A DNA stretch of 64,000 bases, from assembly GCA_035656635.1 (NCBI GenBank), contig DASRSD010000145.1:1-64000 (forward strand), written 5' to 3'. The notes beneath the pieces were generated by a model, which was not told where the DNA came from, made no database searches, and worked only from the letters and a program-made list of their open reading frames with translations. The number at the start of each line of letters is the position of its first letter. Within the stretch, counting starts at the first letter, position 1. Of the stretch, positions 1-9,239 are shown in pieces. The position numbers and the translations under genes are program-made. The DNA comes from Pirellulales bacterium (GTDB lineage Bacteria; Planctomycetota; Planctomycetia; Pirellulales; JADZDJ01).

Positions 1-1
1 G

Positions 2-124
2 CTCCGCGATGGTGCCCAGCGAACCACCGACAAACTTTGGCAACTCTGCGGCAAAGTACTCGATCTATTCACCGAAAGCGAATGCCGCAACTACCTCCAA
101 CACTGTGGATGCCGCTACAATTAA
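2..124 (+). pseudogene. IS630-family transposase, C-terminal fragment
   Basis: An open frame enters from the left edge and stops at TAA 122-124. The translated tail contains [16 protein letters not shown], which resembles the extreme C-terminus of IS630/Tc1-mariner-type DDE transposases (typical ending: a TxxECxNYxxHxGY-like motif). Only about 40 residues are visible, so whether the full transposase upstream is intact cannot be judged. The same frame continues after the stop into a second short peptide (125-238), as expected at the edge of an insertion. It could instead belong to an unrelated protein with a similar tail. Confidence 0.6.
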
Positions 125-238
125 CCGACGACGGCACTAGATGCTGAGCTCAAGCACGAAATGATTTCCCGCGGCATGTCAGCGGAAGAAATCGAGCGGG
201 TGTTAGCCGCCAAAAGCTCGTCCAGCAAGAAAGCCTGA
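125..238 (+). pseudogene. C-terminal remnant of an unidentified gene
   Basis: After the transposase stop the same frame stays open to TGA at 236-238 and encodes a hydrophilic tail with KHEMISRGMSAEEIERVLAA and a Ser/Lys-rich end. This helical piece looks like the C-terminus of a planctomycete protein whose upstream part lies outside the window or was separated by the insertion element. An ATG at 161 could start a 25-residue peptide, but no ribosome binding site precedes it. No function can be assigned. Confidence 0.3.
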
Positions 239-261
239 GTGTGATCAGACAGGTGCGATTC

Positions 262-2418
262 TTACGGCGACAGTTGGAATTTATTTTCGCCGCTGCCGAC
301 GTCGTCGATCCACAGCGTACTGTCTTCGAGCGTCCCTTTTTGCGGCTTCCCGTTGACGAGCATCTGTTCTGATTTTCCGCTCGCTGGCAATCCCACCCGC
401 GCCGTCATGTTGGCGGGAAGCGAAACCTGCAACGTCATTCCACCATGTTCGGCCTTGTCGATGCGTACGTGAATCGGCCCGCGAATCGTGGGCACGGTGG
501 CCTCGGCCCATTTCAGCGGTCCCAATTGCGGCTGTATCATCACCTTTTCAAAGCCCGGCGCTACCGGCCGGACGCCAATCAAATAGCGCGAAATAATATT
601 CGCCGGCGCCGCGCCCCAGGCATGGTTCCAATCCAAATTCGGCTTGAATTGCATGTCCCACGCTTCCAACGTCATCGTCGAGCCCAAGTCGAGCATGTGT
701 AGCCAGCCGCGTGGGCCGGGATCGGTCATCAATTGGCAGGCGTAATCGGCCTGCCCCGCTTCGTACAACGCTTCCAGCAAATATTGGGCACCGTAAACAC
801 TGCAAGCCATACCGCGGGTTTTGATGAAATCGACGACCGTTGCCTGATGTTCCTGGGGCACCAATCCAAAATCTAGCGCGAACATATTGGTGTGCAGCGA
901 CGCGTGATCGGTCCCTTCCCCATCCACATACACGCCGCGCTGCGCATTGAAGAACATCTTATTGAACGCATCGTAAACCTGCTGCGCCATCGCTTTGTAA
1001 TGCGCCGCATCGTCCGTTTTTCCCAAGGCTTCGGCAATTTGGCCCATCAACACCAGCGAGCGGTAGTAAAAGGCGTTCACGACCGCATTCACCGGCGTGT
1101 GCACAAAGCCATCGCGCTCGCCTGTTGGCCAATCGACAATATCGTCGTGGCTGACCTGCTGCTTATTGCTGCCGAGTAAACCGTCGGGCCGGGCCCGGTC
1201 TTGGAGAGTTTTCTTTTGCAGCGAGGCATAATTGTGGGCCAGTGATTCGCAGTTGCCGGTGTACAGGTAGTCGGCCCAGGCCATGAAAATTGAATGGAAT
1301 TTCCACTCCGTGGGCCAGGTGGGGTGCTCCAGCAAATACTCATGGCTATGCCGGGCCAGTGCGTATTCGCGGTCCAGCACATAATGATCGATCTGATTAA
1401 TGTACGCATCGGCCTCGTAGGGAATTCGCTCTCGATCGCCGTCAATGTACGTTCCCGCAAACGTGGTGGCTTCAATGGTGTGCTTGCACAACTCCCAAAT
1501 TTTGTTCAGCCGCTCGTCGCTGCAAGAAAACTGCGCCGCCTGCTCATCGAAGGGGTAGGCCACCATCACTTGCCGCACATTCGCCGTGATTAACTCCACC
1601 GGGCAATCTTCAATTTCCACATACCGAAACGGCGTAAGCACCCCGGTGGCGGCAGGCAATTTGATTGCGGCGCCTGTGGTGTTTCGCTTGTCGGCCTGCG
1701 GATGCACGTCGTACGATTTTTTTTTAGGCGACAATTCCACTTTCGCTTCGGAATATCGAATCGTGCCGCCGGGTTTGCGGTCAATTTCATTCGGCGATTT
1801 CAGCTTTTCTCCAAAACGCACCGTCAGCGTTTGTTCCGCCGCTGGAACATCAATATTCAACCGCAAAAAACCGAATGCCGCCTGGCCGAAATCGATGAAA
1901 TAGCTGTGCGGCCCGGTCGATTCCACCTTCACTGCGGCAATTTCCCGCGGCAGCGGCTCGAAGGTGGGCGTTTTATACCGATCAAGATTCGATCCGGTGC
2001 GAAATATCTGCGATGCTGACCAGGTGCTGGGCGCATCGTCATGATTCCAAGTCCGCACCTTCCAAAAATAATTCGTGTTGGCCGCCAGCGGCTTGCCGGC
2101 AAACTCGACACTAAGTGAAGCCGACGAATCAACCTTGCCGCTATCCCATACATCGCCTTGATTGCGGTCGAGCAAATCTTGACTGGATGCGACCAAAATC
2201 TGGTAGGCAGTTTGTCGATCGTTGGGCTTGGTCAGCGGCACAATCCAGCCCAGTTGCGGCTTCGGATTGTCAATACCGGTGACATCTTGCGCTCCGGCCA
2301 AATCTCGCTTCGAAAGCAATTCGCACATCAGGCCCGTCGGAGCCAGCTGTTTTTCCGATGCGATCGCGCAGCAACACGCCACGATTATCCCAATCCAGGC
2401 CAGGGCAATACGTTTCAT
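262..2418 (-). CDS. GH78 alpha-L-rhamnosidase-like secreted glycoside hydrolase
   Basis: A 718-aa protein of the bacterial alpha-L-rhamnosidase family (GH78), which cleaves terminal rhamnose from plant or microbial polysaccharides. It starts with a signal peptide (MKRIALAWIGIIVACCCAIA), so export is expected. That is why ATG 2418 is chosen over the upstream ATG at 2436. A fibronectin-like N-terminal domain (about 30-150) precedes a beta domain and the (alpha/alpha)6 catalytic domain. The family's acidic catalytic-entry motif is visible as DGDRERIPYEADAY near residue 326, followed by a C-terminal beta-sandwich. It lies 14 bp downstream of the esterase gene and is probably co-transcribed with it. 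The substrate is inferred from the family only. Confidence 0.85.
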   Translation of the reverse strand: MKRIALAWIGIIVACCCAIASEKQLAPTGLMCELLSKRDLAGAQDVTGIDNPKPQLGWIVPLTKPNDRQTAYQILVASSQDLLDRNQGDVWDSGKVDSSASLSVEFAGKPLAANTNYFWKVRTWNHDDAPSTWSASQIFRTGSNLDRYKTPTFEPLPREIAAVKVESTGPHSYFIDFGQAAFGFLRLNIDVPAAEQTLTVRFGEKLKSPNEIDRKPGGTIRYSEAKVELSPKKKSYDVHPQADKRNTTGAAIKLPAATGVLTPFRYVEIEDCPVELITANVRQVMVAYPFDEQAAQFSCSDERLNKIWELCKHTIEATTFAGTYIDGDRERIPYEADAYINQIDHYVLDREYALARHSHEYLLEHPTWPTEWKFHSIFMAWADYLYTGNCESLAHNYASLQKKTLQDRARPDGLLGSNKQQVSHDDIVDWPTGERDGFVHTPVNAVVNAFYYRSLVLMGQIAEALGKTDDAAHYKAMAQQVYDAFNKMFFNAQRGVYVDGEGTDHASLHTNMFALDFGLVPQEHQATVVDFIKTRGMACSVYGAQYLLEALYEAGQADYACQLMTDPGPRGWLHMLDLGSTMTLEAWDMQFKPNLDWNHAWGAAPANIISRYLIGVRPVAPGFEKVMIQPQLGPLKWAEATVPTIRGPIHVRIDKAEHGGMTLQVSLPANMTARVGLPASGKSEQMLVNGKPQKGTLEDSTLWIDDVGSGENKFQLSP

Positions 2419-2432
2419 GTCGCCTTTCCCAC

Positions 2433-3512
2433 TCACTTTCCGTTTGGAGCGGCCACATCGGTTTTCGCCGCAGCGGAATCATTTTTCGCATCGGCCGATT
2501 GTGCAGGCACTGCCGCGTCATTGCTTACGGCCTGATTGAACGACCGTTCCAATTTGTCGGTGGCGTCGGTCGATACCGCATGATCGCGCCACAGCCAGCG
2601 CAGCATGTCGGGCAAAATGGCGCCTCCTTGTTTCTGCCCGTGCAATCCAATGCCCCAGGCATAATTTACGTCGTACCCTTTTTTTGTGAGCGCTTCGGCC
2701 AACCGCACATTTTGATAAAACCAATCTCTGCTTTGATCGTATGGGCCTCCATTGCGCCCCTCGCCTCGGTGATCGTTGCGGCCATCCTGCATAAAAATGC
2801 GAATCGGCTTTTTCTCGCTGGCCAAAACCTTGTCCGCATAACTACTGCCGCTGCCGGGACCGCGCAAATCGGTGAAGCTCCCCACGATAGTAATCACTTT
2901 GTGGAACACTTCCGGGCGCTCCCAGGCCACGGTGAATGCCGCAATGCCGCCGGAACTGGCGCCGGCGATGCCGTGCTGATCGGGATCGCGCGATAGGTTG
3001 TATTCCTTGTACAGCACCGGCAGTAGTTCATCGACAATCGCCCGCGCATATTTGTCGTTCAAATCGTTATATTCGGCCGGGCGATTTGTGTTCCGGTCTC
3101 CCCAATCTTTGGGCGTGGGCTCGGGCTGCTCCGGCGTGTGGCCGGGATTGATGAACACGGCAATCATCACCGGCAGCTCGCGCCGAAAAATCAAGTTGTC
3201 CAGCACGTTGGGCGCCCGAACACTGGCCTTTTCGCCCATGTCGACCATCGCCTGCCCGTCGTTAAAAATCATCAGACTGGCCGGCTTCGTCGGATCGTAT
3301 TGGGCTGGCACATACACCCAGTACGTGTGGCTGGTGCCGGGAAACACTTCGCTGGGAAGCTTTAGCGGCCCAACCAGTTTTCCCTTCGGCACGCCTTCCT
3401 GCGGCGATGAATCGGGTCCCAGCTTGTAATAATCGTCTTCCCCTGCCGCGCCTGCCTTTCCGCACACGCCAATCACCAACAACGCCGCCAAGCCAAGCGA
3501 AAAATATTTCAT
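2433..3512 (-). CDS. Secreted putative esterase (enterochelin-esterase-like fold)
   Basis: A 359-aa alpha/beta hydrolase of the 'putative esterase' group (esterase D / Fes / feruloyl esterase relatives). The signal peptide is [22 protein letters not shown], and ATG 3512 is preferred because the upstream extension is not signal-like. The nucleophile elbow is GASSGG at residues 184-189 (Ser186). Other hallmarks are [21 protein letters not shown] and a late Gly-Leu-His that may supply the catalytic His. It lies directly upstream of the GH78 gene, which suggests joint deacylation and deglycosylation of a polysaccharide, though that is inference. Confidence 0.8.
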   Translation of the reverse strand: MKYFSLGLAALLVIGVCGKAGAAGEDDYYKLGPDSSPQEGVPKGKLVGPLKLPSEVFPGTSHTYWVYVPAQYDPTKPASLMIFNDGQAMVDMGEKASVRAPNVLDNLIFRRELPVMIAVFINPGHTPEQPEPTPKDWGDRNTNRPAEYNDLNDKYARAIVDELLPVLYKEYNLSRDPDQHGIAGASSGGIAAFTVAWERPEVFHKVITIVGSFTDLRGPGSGSSYADKVLASEKKPIRIFMQDGRNDHRGEGRNGGPYDQSRDWFYQNVRLAEALTKKGYDVNYAWGIGLHGQKQGGAILPDMLRWLWRDHAVSTDATDKLERSFNQAVSNDAAVPAQSADAKNDSAAAKTDVAAPNGK

Positions 3513-3627
3513 GGCCGACTCCCCAAATAAAATGCGCCACATTAGTTGCTGCCTAACTCTCGGATTGTACAAGCGATGCATCCGCGTTGAAACCGTCTAG
3601 ACACAATTCTCTCGCATGCAGCTGGGT

Positions 3628-5685
3628 TCAATACCCTACGGGCTGGCGCTCGCGCAGAGTTTGCCACAAAGAGCGCAAATGCTCCACGCTCGCAGCCGGC
3701 AGTGTGCCCGGGGCATAAGCGGCACGGCTGTACAATTCGGCCAACGCGCGGGCCGGCTTCGCGACTTCTTCCGCATGGCCCCCCACTTTCCGCGCGAACT
3801 CGTAGGCGGTTTGGTCGGCGTCGCGTGGCCAGCCGTTGTCTCGGGCCCAGGCTTCAAAGGCTTCGAATGTGTAACGCACAAGCTCGGCGGGAGAAAACTG
3901 TCCGGCCTGGCCGGAAGCAAACGGATCGGTGTAATCGTAAAAAGATTTATGCCGCGGGGCCGGCGGAATCACCTCTGCTTGTTTGCGATCTCGCCGTCGG
4001 CCCAACAGCCCCCACAAATCGCGCCAGCCTGTGAGAAACGCCAGCAGCCAGGCCAGCAATTCCTCTCGATGCTGCCAGGCCCACCACGCCGCAGTCAGAA
4101 TGACCGCACCGTAAAATATCCATTTAAAAAGCGCCGCCAGCGAATCGCTAACGAACGAAACATCGGGCGTGGACGGCGTTTCCGGCGGCGAAGTTTCCCC
4201 TTGTGATTGGCTCGATTCCTGCTTCGATTGATCCGACTTTTGCTCCTGCAGATTTTGCGATTGGGCCGTCTGCGAGCTGTTCGATTTTTCTGCGCTGGAC
4301 TGGTTTTCTGAGCTGGACTGGGCTTGTGAACTTTTCGCTTTCTCGCCGCTGGAGGCGGTCGACTGACTCTCTTTTGACGCTTCGCTCTTGCCGCTTCCGC
4401 CGTCAGATTTTCCCGATTGCGAGTCGCCTTTTTTACCATCGCCCGATTTACCACCGGCAAGTTTCGACTCGCCATTAGCCGGCGCGCCCGATTGATTTTT
4501 GCTCGTGCTGCTAGTTCCCGAGCCACTTTGCTTTTGCTCGCTGGCTTGCTCATCGTTTTCGGGCCGGCTGCGCTCGCCGGAGGCGTTTTTCGCCTGATCA
4601 TCGCGCGTGCCTTCTTTTCCGACGGCCATTCGCGACGAATCGTGCTCCGTCGATCCAGCAGCGAGCGGCATTTGCGAAATGGCATATTCCGCATTCGGCC
4701 GTGGCAGCAACATCGTGATCACGAGTAGGCAGATAATTAACACGGTGCCTGTAATTAACCACGTGTTCGCCATGGCCAGCGGCATCTCCAGGCGCCGCTG
4801 CCGTAAATATCGCCGCAAGCCCAAGAAGCTGGTGGTCATCAGCAATCCCAGGCCGGTGGCCACGTACACGCACAACAACACGAACGTATATCTGCGGCTG
4901 CCGGTGTTGGTCGTGGGAATGAAAACCTGACCGATGCCGAAAATCGGCAGCGCCGCTAATGAGAAATACACAACCCACACGCCCGGCGCATGAGGGCGGC
5001 GGCGGCGTTCCAGAAATTTATCCCACCACGATTTTTCATCACTGGATTTTTTAGCAGGTTTTTTTGCGGGCTTTTTCTCGGTCGACCAGGCCATGTCGTC
5101 GTCGAACGGGCGATCCGTTGGCTGACCGTGGGCTTTCTTTTCAGCTTCGGCTGGCGCGACCACCGGTCGCGGCTTTGTAGATTCGCTTCCCGCGGTTTCA
5201 TTTGTTTTTTCCGCAACGTCGGTTTCAGCTTGATCACCGCGGCTCTCCCGATCCAATCCCACGGCTTGCAGCAGCCCTTCGCCGGAAGCGTCCTGCGTTT
5301 CGTCAATCAGCGTGCAGTCCCACGTGAGTTGAATGGCGCACCACCAAATAATGGCAATCAGCCCGTAATTAATGAGCCAGCCGATCGTTTCGAAGCGGCT
5401 TCCGTCGTAACTCACAAACCGGTGCATTGCCAAACAAATAACGATGGCCAAGGCCGCGCCAAACGGGGCCGCATGATCCCACCCTTCTTCCATCGAAATT
5501 CGCGAGACAAGCACTGCGGCAAAGATGAACAGCGTCAAACAATAGTGCAGCCGCCCGGGATATTGCCCTTGGTAAAACATTTCCAGCAGAAAATAAATCA
5601 GGCTGCCAATCAGCATCATGATGAGCGCCGGGTTAATGGCGATCACCATGTAATCGAACAGCGTTGGTTTGAAGCGGCGAACCAT
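3628..5685 (-). CDS. DUF4129 membrane protein of a MoxR/DUF58 operon
   Basis: A 685-aa integral membrane protein. The N-terminal 130 residues hold several hydrophobic segments, followed by a charged Lys/Glu loop and more membrane helices (about 225-330). Next comes a long Ser/Gln/Lys-rich low-complexity linker (about 350-500), one further helix (about 515-535) and a C-terminal DUF4129 domain with SPAELVRYTFEAFEAWARD near 600. In related clusters the DUF4129 region is fused to or next to a transglutaminase-like protein; no transglutaminase core is visible here. It is the last gene of the operon, 9 bp after the DUF58 gene, and may act at the envelope. Confidence 0.75.
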   Translation of the reverse strand: MVRRFKPTLFDYMVIAINPALIMMLIGSLIYFLLEMFYQGQYPGRLHYCLTLFIFAAVLVSRISMEEGWDHAAPFGAALAIVICLAMHRFVSYDGSRFETIGWLINYGLIAIIWWCAIQLTWDCTLIDETQDASGEGLLQAVGLDRESRGDQAETDVAEKTNETAGSESTKPRPVVAPAEAEKKAHGQPTDRPFDDDMAWSTEKKPAKKPAKKSSDEKSWWDKFLERRRRPHAPGVWVVYFSLAALPIFGIGQVFIPTTNTGSRRYTFVLLCVYVATGLGLLMTTSFLGLRRYLRQRRLEMPLAMANTWLITGTVLIICLLVITMLLPRPNAEYAISQMPLAAGSTEHDSSRMAVGKEGTRDDQAKNASGERSRPENDEQASEQKQSGSGTSSTSKNQSGAPANGESKLAGGKSGDGKKGDSQSGKSDGGSGKSEASKESQSTASSGEKAKSSQAQSSSENQSSAEKSNSSQTAQSQNLQEQKSDQSKQESSQSQGETSPPETPSTPDVSFVSDSLAALFKWIFYGAVILTAAWWAWQHREELLAWLLAFLTGWRDLWGLLGRRRDRKQAEVIPPAPRHKSFYDYTDPFASGQAGQFSPAELVRYTFEAFEAWARDNGWPRDADQTAYEFARKVGGHAEEVAKPARALAELYSRAAYAPGTLPAASVEHLRSLWQTLRERQPVGY

Positions 5686-5694
5686 GGCAATTTC

Positions 5695-7005
5695 TCAGCG
5701 GAGTGCAAACTGTCGGCAAACATCGGTGACCGAAACTTCATCTTTCAAATGCTGTACGCTGATGCCGCTAGCCGTCAGTGTGGCGGCGGCTACGCCAAAT
5801 TCGTAATCGTCGTAAAAATTCAAAATCGCCGAAACGGCAAAGCCGCGGCGATGCAGCATTTGCAGCGCCAAAATGGTCGCTGCGCTGGCCGTGGGCAAAA
5901 TCGCCACCACCGTGGCGTCACGCGGCATGCGGCTGATGGTTTCCGTGACCAGATGCGCAAAATCAAATCCGTCGGTCAATTCCGCCCGAGCCAAGGTTTG
6001 CAAAATCTGCATCAATTGTTCGGGCCCGCGCCGTGTGGGAATCACCAGCGGCTGCAAGCGATCGCTCTTTTCGAGCATGCCCGCGGCCTTTCGAGCAGCG
6101 CTGCGAGTACGGTAATCGTCCGCGGACCAGCCTTCTTGCCGAATGCGGTCGGCGGCGTCACGCCCATTGCAAATGAAGCCGATTTGCTGCCCCATTTCGT
6201 ACACCGAATTGGCTAGCGAAGCGGTCGCCGTAATCGCCAGTTCCGATCGATACGGTTCATCTTTGGCAGCGTAGGAATCTTTATGAAAATCCAAAAGCAA
6301 CGTCGCCCCGGCAATGGTCGATGCCTCGTACACCTTGCTGTGCAGCACACCGGTTCGGGCGGTGGCGCGCCAATGAACACGGTTCATCGGATCGCCCGCC
6401 TCATATCGCCGTACACCGCCAATCCGCGTTGGGTCCTCGTACAGCCGATGCTGCAAGCGAATTTCGCCAATCGGCCGGCGCGAAGCAATGTCGTAACCCG
6501 AAAGTGGAATCACTTGCGGATACACGAGCAAAAAATGCGGCTCGGTGGCTACCCGATACCGCCGGTGCAGGCCGAACAAATCTCCCGTTTCCAGCACGAG
6601 CGGTCCAATTTGATAATATCCGCGGCGATTGCACTGGAGCGTATAGAGCAAGATGCCCCGACCACGGCTACGGAGCATCAGCAGTTGCAAGCGGCGTCCT
6701 TCGACGCCCAAGTTGGGCGGCTTGTAAATTAGCGCTGCGATGGGAAGCAAATCTTCCATCAGCAGCCACGCAATGGGTATCGCGCCCCGATTTTGCACGC
6801 TGATGTTCACGGCCACCCGATCGCCAATGCTGGCCGAAAGGCGATTGCACTCTCTCTGCGCCGCCAGACTTTCAATCCACACCCGGCTAAGCACGCGGCT
6901 GACTAACATAATGCCCAATAGCGCGTACATGGCATAAGTCAGCAGGCCCAGGCCGAAAGCCAGCGAAAACAGCAAGATCAATACGGCGCCGGCAAACCAA
7001 CGCAT
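5695..7005 (-). CDS. DUF58 domain protein
   Basis: A 436-aa protein with two N-terminal membrane helices (about 1-38). A beta-rich segment follows, then the DUF58 signature at 191-217 (DPTRIGGVRRYEAGDPMNRV then HWRATART) and a von Willebrand A-like C-terminal half. DUF58 proteins are usually encoded next to MoxR ATPases, and the pair is thought to act as a chaperone-like system for envelope or metalloprotein assembly. Spacing to the neighbours is 29 bp and 9 bp, so it is the middle gene of a three-gene operon. No catalytic activity is established for the family. Confidence 0.85.
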   Translation of the reverse strand: MRWFAGAVLILLFSLAFGLGLLTYAMYALLGIMLVSRVLSRVWIESLAAQRECNRLSASIGDRVAVNISVQNRGAIPIAWLLMEDLLPIAALIYKPPNLGVEGRRLQLLMLRSRGRGILLYTLQCNRRGYYQIGPLVLETGDLFGLHRRYRVATEPHFLLVYPQVIPLSGYDIASRRPIGEIRLQHRLYEDPTRIGGVRRYEAGDPMNRVHWRATARTGVLHSKVYEASTIAGATLLLDFHKDSYAAKDEPYRSELAITATASLANSVYEMGQQIGFICNGRDAADRIRQEGWSADDYRTRSAARKAAGMLEKSDRLQPLVIPTRRGPEQLMQILQTLARAELTDGFDFAHLVTETISRMPRDATVVAILPTASAATILALQMLHRRGFAVSAILNFYDDYEFGVAAATLTASGISVQHLKDEVSVTDVCRQFALR

Positions 7006-7034
7006 GGCAATTGCCTTGTCGATTCGATTTCAAA

Positions 7035-8006
7035 CTACGGCTCAAACACCGCGCGCCCGGTTTGGGGCTGCATGGTCGGTACAGGCGTTTCGCTAATGGT
7101 CTCTTCGATGACTTTGGCCGCGGTGATTTTTCTGAGCCGGCTTTCGGGACGCAAAATCACACGGTGCACCAAAATGGCCGTGGCCACGCGCTTGATGTCA
7201 TCGGGCTGAACAAAATTCCTTCCCAGCATAGCCGCCATGGCTTGCGATGCGCGAAACAGCGCCAGCGATGCCCGGGGACTGGCTCCCAGTGCTAAATCTT
7301 CGTTCTGCCTGGTGCGGTGGATGATTTCCACAATGTACCGCCGCACTTTGTCGTCGACATGAATTTGCCGCACGGCTTGTTGGCAGGCAATTATTTCCTC
7401 GGCTGACGTCACCGCTTTCAATTGTGAGAGCGGATGCACCTGCTTCAACATATCCAACATTTTGATTTCTTCTTCCGGCGTGGGGTAACCCAGGCTGAAC
7501 CGTATCAGAAACCGGTCCAATTGTGCTTCGGGCAGGGGAAATGTCCCCTCATGATCGATGGGATTTTGCGTGCCGATGACCAAAAACGGCGGCGCAAGTG
7601 TGTGGGTTTGGCCGTCCACCGTGACGCGGCTTTCGGCCATCGCTTCCAGCAATGCCGCCTGCGTGCGGGGCGTGGCGCGATTGATTTCGTCGGCCAGCAC
7701 CAGTTGCGCGAAAATGGGGCCCGGCCGGAATTCAAACTCCGTCGATTTCTGGTTGAACACCGAAACGCCCGTCACGTCGGTTGGCAACAGGTCGGGCGTA
7801 CACTGAATACGCTTGAACGAGCAGCCAATGCTCGCCGCCAACGCCCGGGCTAGCATGGTTTTGGCGACACCGGGGACATCTTCCAGCAGAATATGCCCTT
7901 CGGAAAACCAGGCGACAAGCGAAAGCACAATTTGTTGCCGCTTGCCGACAATCGCTTGTTCGACATTGGCGATAATTTTTTTCGCCGTCGTAGTGACTTC
8001 TACCAT
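7035..8006 (-). CDS. MoxR family AAA+ ATPase
   Basis: A 323-aa cytoplasmic AAA+ ATPase of the MoxR group. The Walker A region is EDVPGVAKT (residues 42-50) and Walker B is LVLADEINR (102-110). Sensor-region motifs such as VIGTQNPIDHEGTFPLPEAQ follow, and the C-terminal lid contains GASPRASLALFRASQA. It opens an operon with DUF58 and DUF4129 genes, the standard MoxR arrangement. The length is normal for the family. MoxR ATPases are generally regarded as remodelling chaperones; the client here is unknown. Confidence 0.92.
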   Translation of the reverse strand: MVEVTTTAKKIIANVEQAIVGKRQQIVLSLVAWFSEGHILLEDVPGVAKTMLARALAASIGCSFKRIQCTPDLLPTDVTGVSVFNQKSTEFEFRPGPIFAQLVLADEINRATPRTQAALLEAMAESRVTVDGQTHTLAPPFLVIGTQNPIDHEGTFPLPEAQLDRFLIRFSLGYPTPEEEIKMLDMLKQVHPLSQLKAVTSAEEIIACQQAVRQIHVDDKVRRYIVEIIHRTRQNEDLALGASPRASLALFRASQAMAAMLGRNFVQPDDIKRVATAILVHRVILRPESRLRKITAAKVIEETISETPVPTMQPQTGRAVFEP

Positions 8007-8105
8007 GCTGCGGCCGGTGAATGAGTTGAGTTCCAGGTCGCCGAAAGGCGAACTTCAAGAGACCCACTCATTGTAACCGCGGCCCTGCTGCCAAGAAACC
8101 GGCCG

Positions 8106-8963
8106 TTAGCAATGGACAAGGCATTTCGCCAAGGTCAGCAGCCGAAACTGCTTCCTGGCAATGAGCAGCAGGCCCACGCCAATCGTGCCAAGCAGCCAGG
8201 TTGCGGGCTCCGGCACGGTGGCGGTTCCGTCAAATGTGCCGGCACCGCTGGCATTGGCGGAGGCGAAGAAACCACTGATAAGGTCTTGCGCTAGACCGTT
8301 GCCATCGCCAGTGTTGGTCCAGGAGCTGAACGTCAGCGAAAAATCTTTCTCCGCCGAATTATTGAATGTTAAAAAGTCGGAACTGTAAGTCACTGTGAAT
8401 GCAGCTCCTAATCCGGTGTCGCTGCTGAGCTGCGGCGTACGGCCGTTAATCACCCCCAGCAGTTGCCCGGTGAAAGTTAACGTGAGCAAGTTGGTGCGCG
8501 TGTTGTTGCCTTCCGCCGCCGGCAAGTTGCGGGTAATGGTAATGGTGTCGCTTAGTGTTCCGGCCCCGGTAAGCATTTGATTTCCAACAATTCCGCCCAG
8601 CAGCGTGGTCGCGCCTTTGGTGCTGGAAGTCATGCTCAGTGTGGCATTCTGATTTCCCAACAAATCGGCCGGCAGCGAGCCCCCGACAGTCAGATAAGTG
8701 AAGTTCACAGGAACGGTGGCGCCCAGCGGTCCGCCAGTGCTGGTGCCAAATTGCGCCTCGGTGCTGTTATCCAGATAGGAAAATAAATTTCCGCCCGGAT
8801 TCGCTTCCGCAAATTGGGCGAAGCTGATCGATGACGCCTGAACCCACGTCGGCGCCAGAACAGCCGCCAACAAAACAATTCCCGCGGTAAACAACCGCCG
8901 GGCTGTGCGCAAAGAAAGAAAATATGCGCGGACAGAGTACGATCCGACACGGTGCCTCTTCAC
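8106..8963 (-). CDS. PEP-CTERM sorting domain surface protein
   Basis: An exported protein with a signal-like hydrophobic segment (FTAGIVLLAAVLAPTWVQA), a Ser/Thr/Gly-rich beta-type body and a C-terminal PEP-CTERM tripartite signal. The signal has VPEPATWLLG, a hydrophobic stretch, then the basic end ARKQFR. This signal is recognised by exosortase/archaeosortase-type transpeptidases. I chose GTG at 8963 because GGAGG lies five bases upstream (8969-8973). The ATG at 8975 would place that ribosome binding site inside the gene. An unusual 13-residue tail follows the basic cluster. The body matches no domain I recognise. Confidence 0.75.
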   Translation of the reverse strand: MKRHRVGSYSVRAYFLSLRTARRLFTAGIVLLAAVLAPTWVQASSISFAQFAEANPGGNLFSYLDNSTEAQFGTSTGGPLGATVPVNFTYLTVGGSLPADLLGNQNATLSMTSSTKGATTLLGGIVGNQMLTGAGTLSDTITITRNLPAAEGNNTRTNLLTLTFTGQLLGVINGRTPQLSSDTGLGAAFTVTYSSDFLTFNNSAEKDFSLTFSSWTNTGDGNGLAQDLISGFFASANASGAGTFDGTATVPEPATWLLGTIGVGLLLIARKQFRLLTLAKCLVHC

Positions 8964-9239
8964 AGTTGCCTCCATCTGTTGCGCCGCGGGTTCCAGCCGC
9001 AGCTAATCCGATTAGGCAATACAGTAACACATTCTGGTGGGGAAAGAAAGAACTTTTTTCGCGACGATTTTGCATAGTAGCTTCGGCAGCGATTTGCCGG
9101 GCGATGCCTGCCAATTCGACGGCGTTTCCACGCATTTTAATCGAGGAATATCGAGGGCAATGCTTGAAAACCATTCTAACGGTGGGGTAGATTGAATCGC
9201 TGCTGTCACCCGCTCTTCATCGCACATTCCGGTGCCATC

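Noticed and set aside
4990-6216. A 408-codon plus-strand frame
   Set aside because: It is antisense to the DUF4129 and DUF58 genes, both of which have clear domain signatures.
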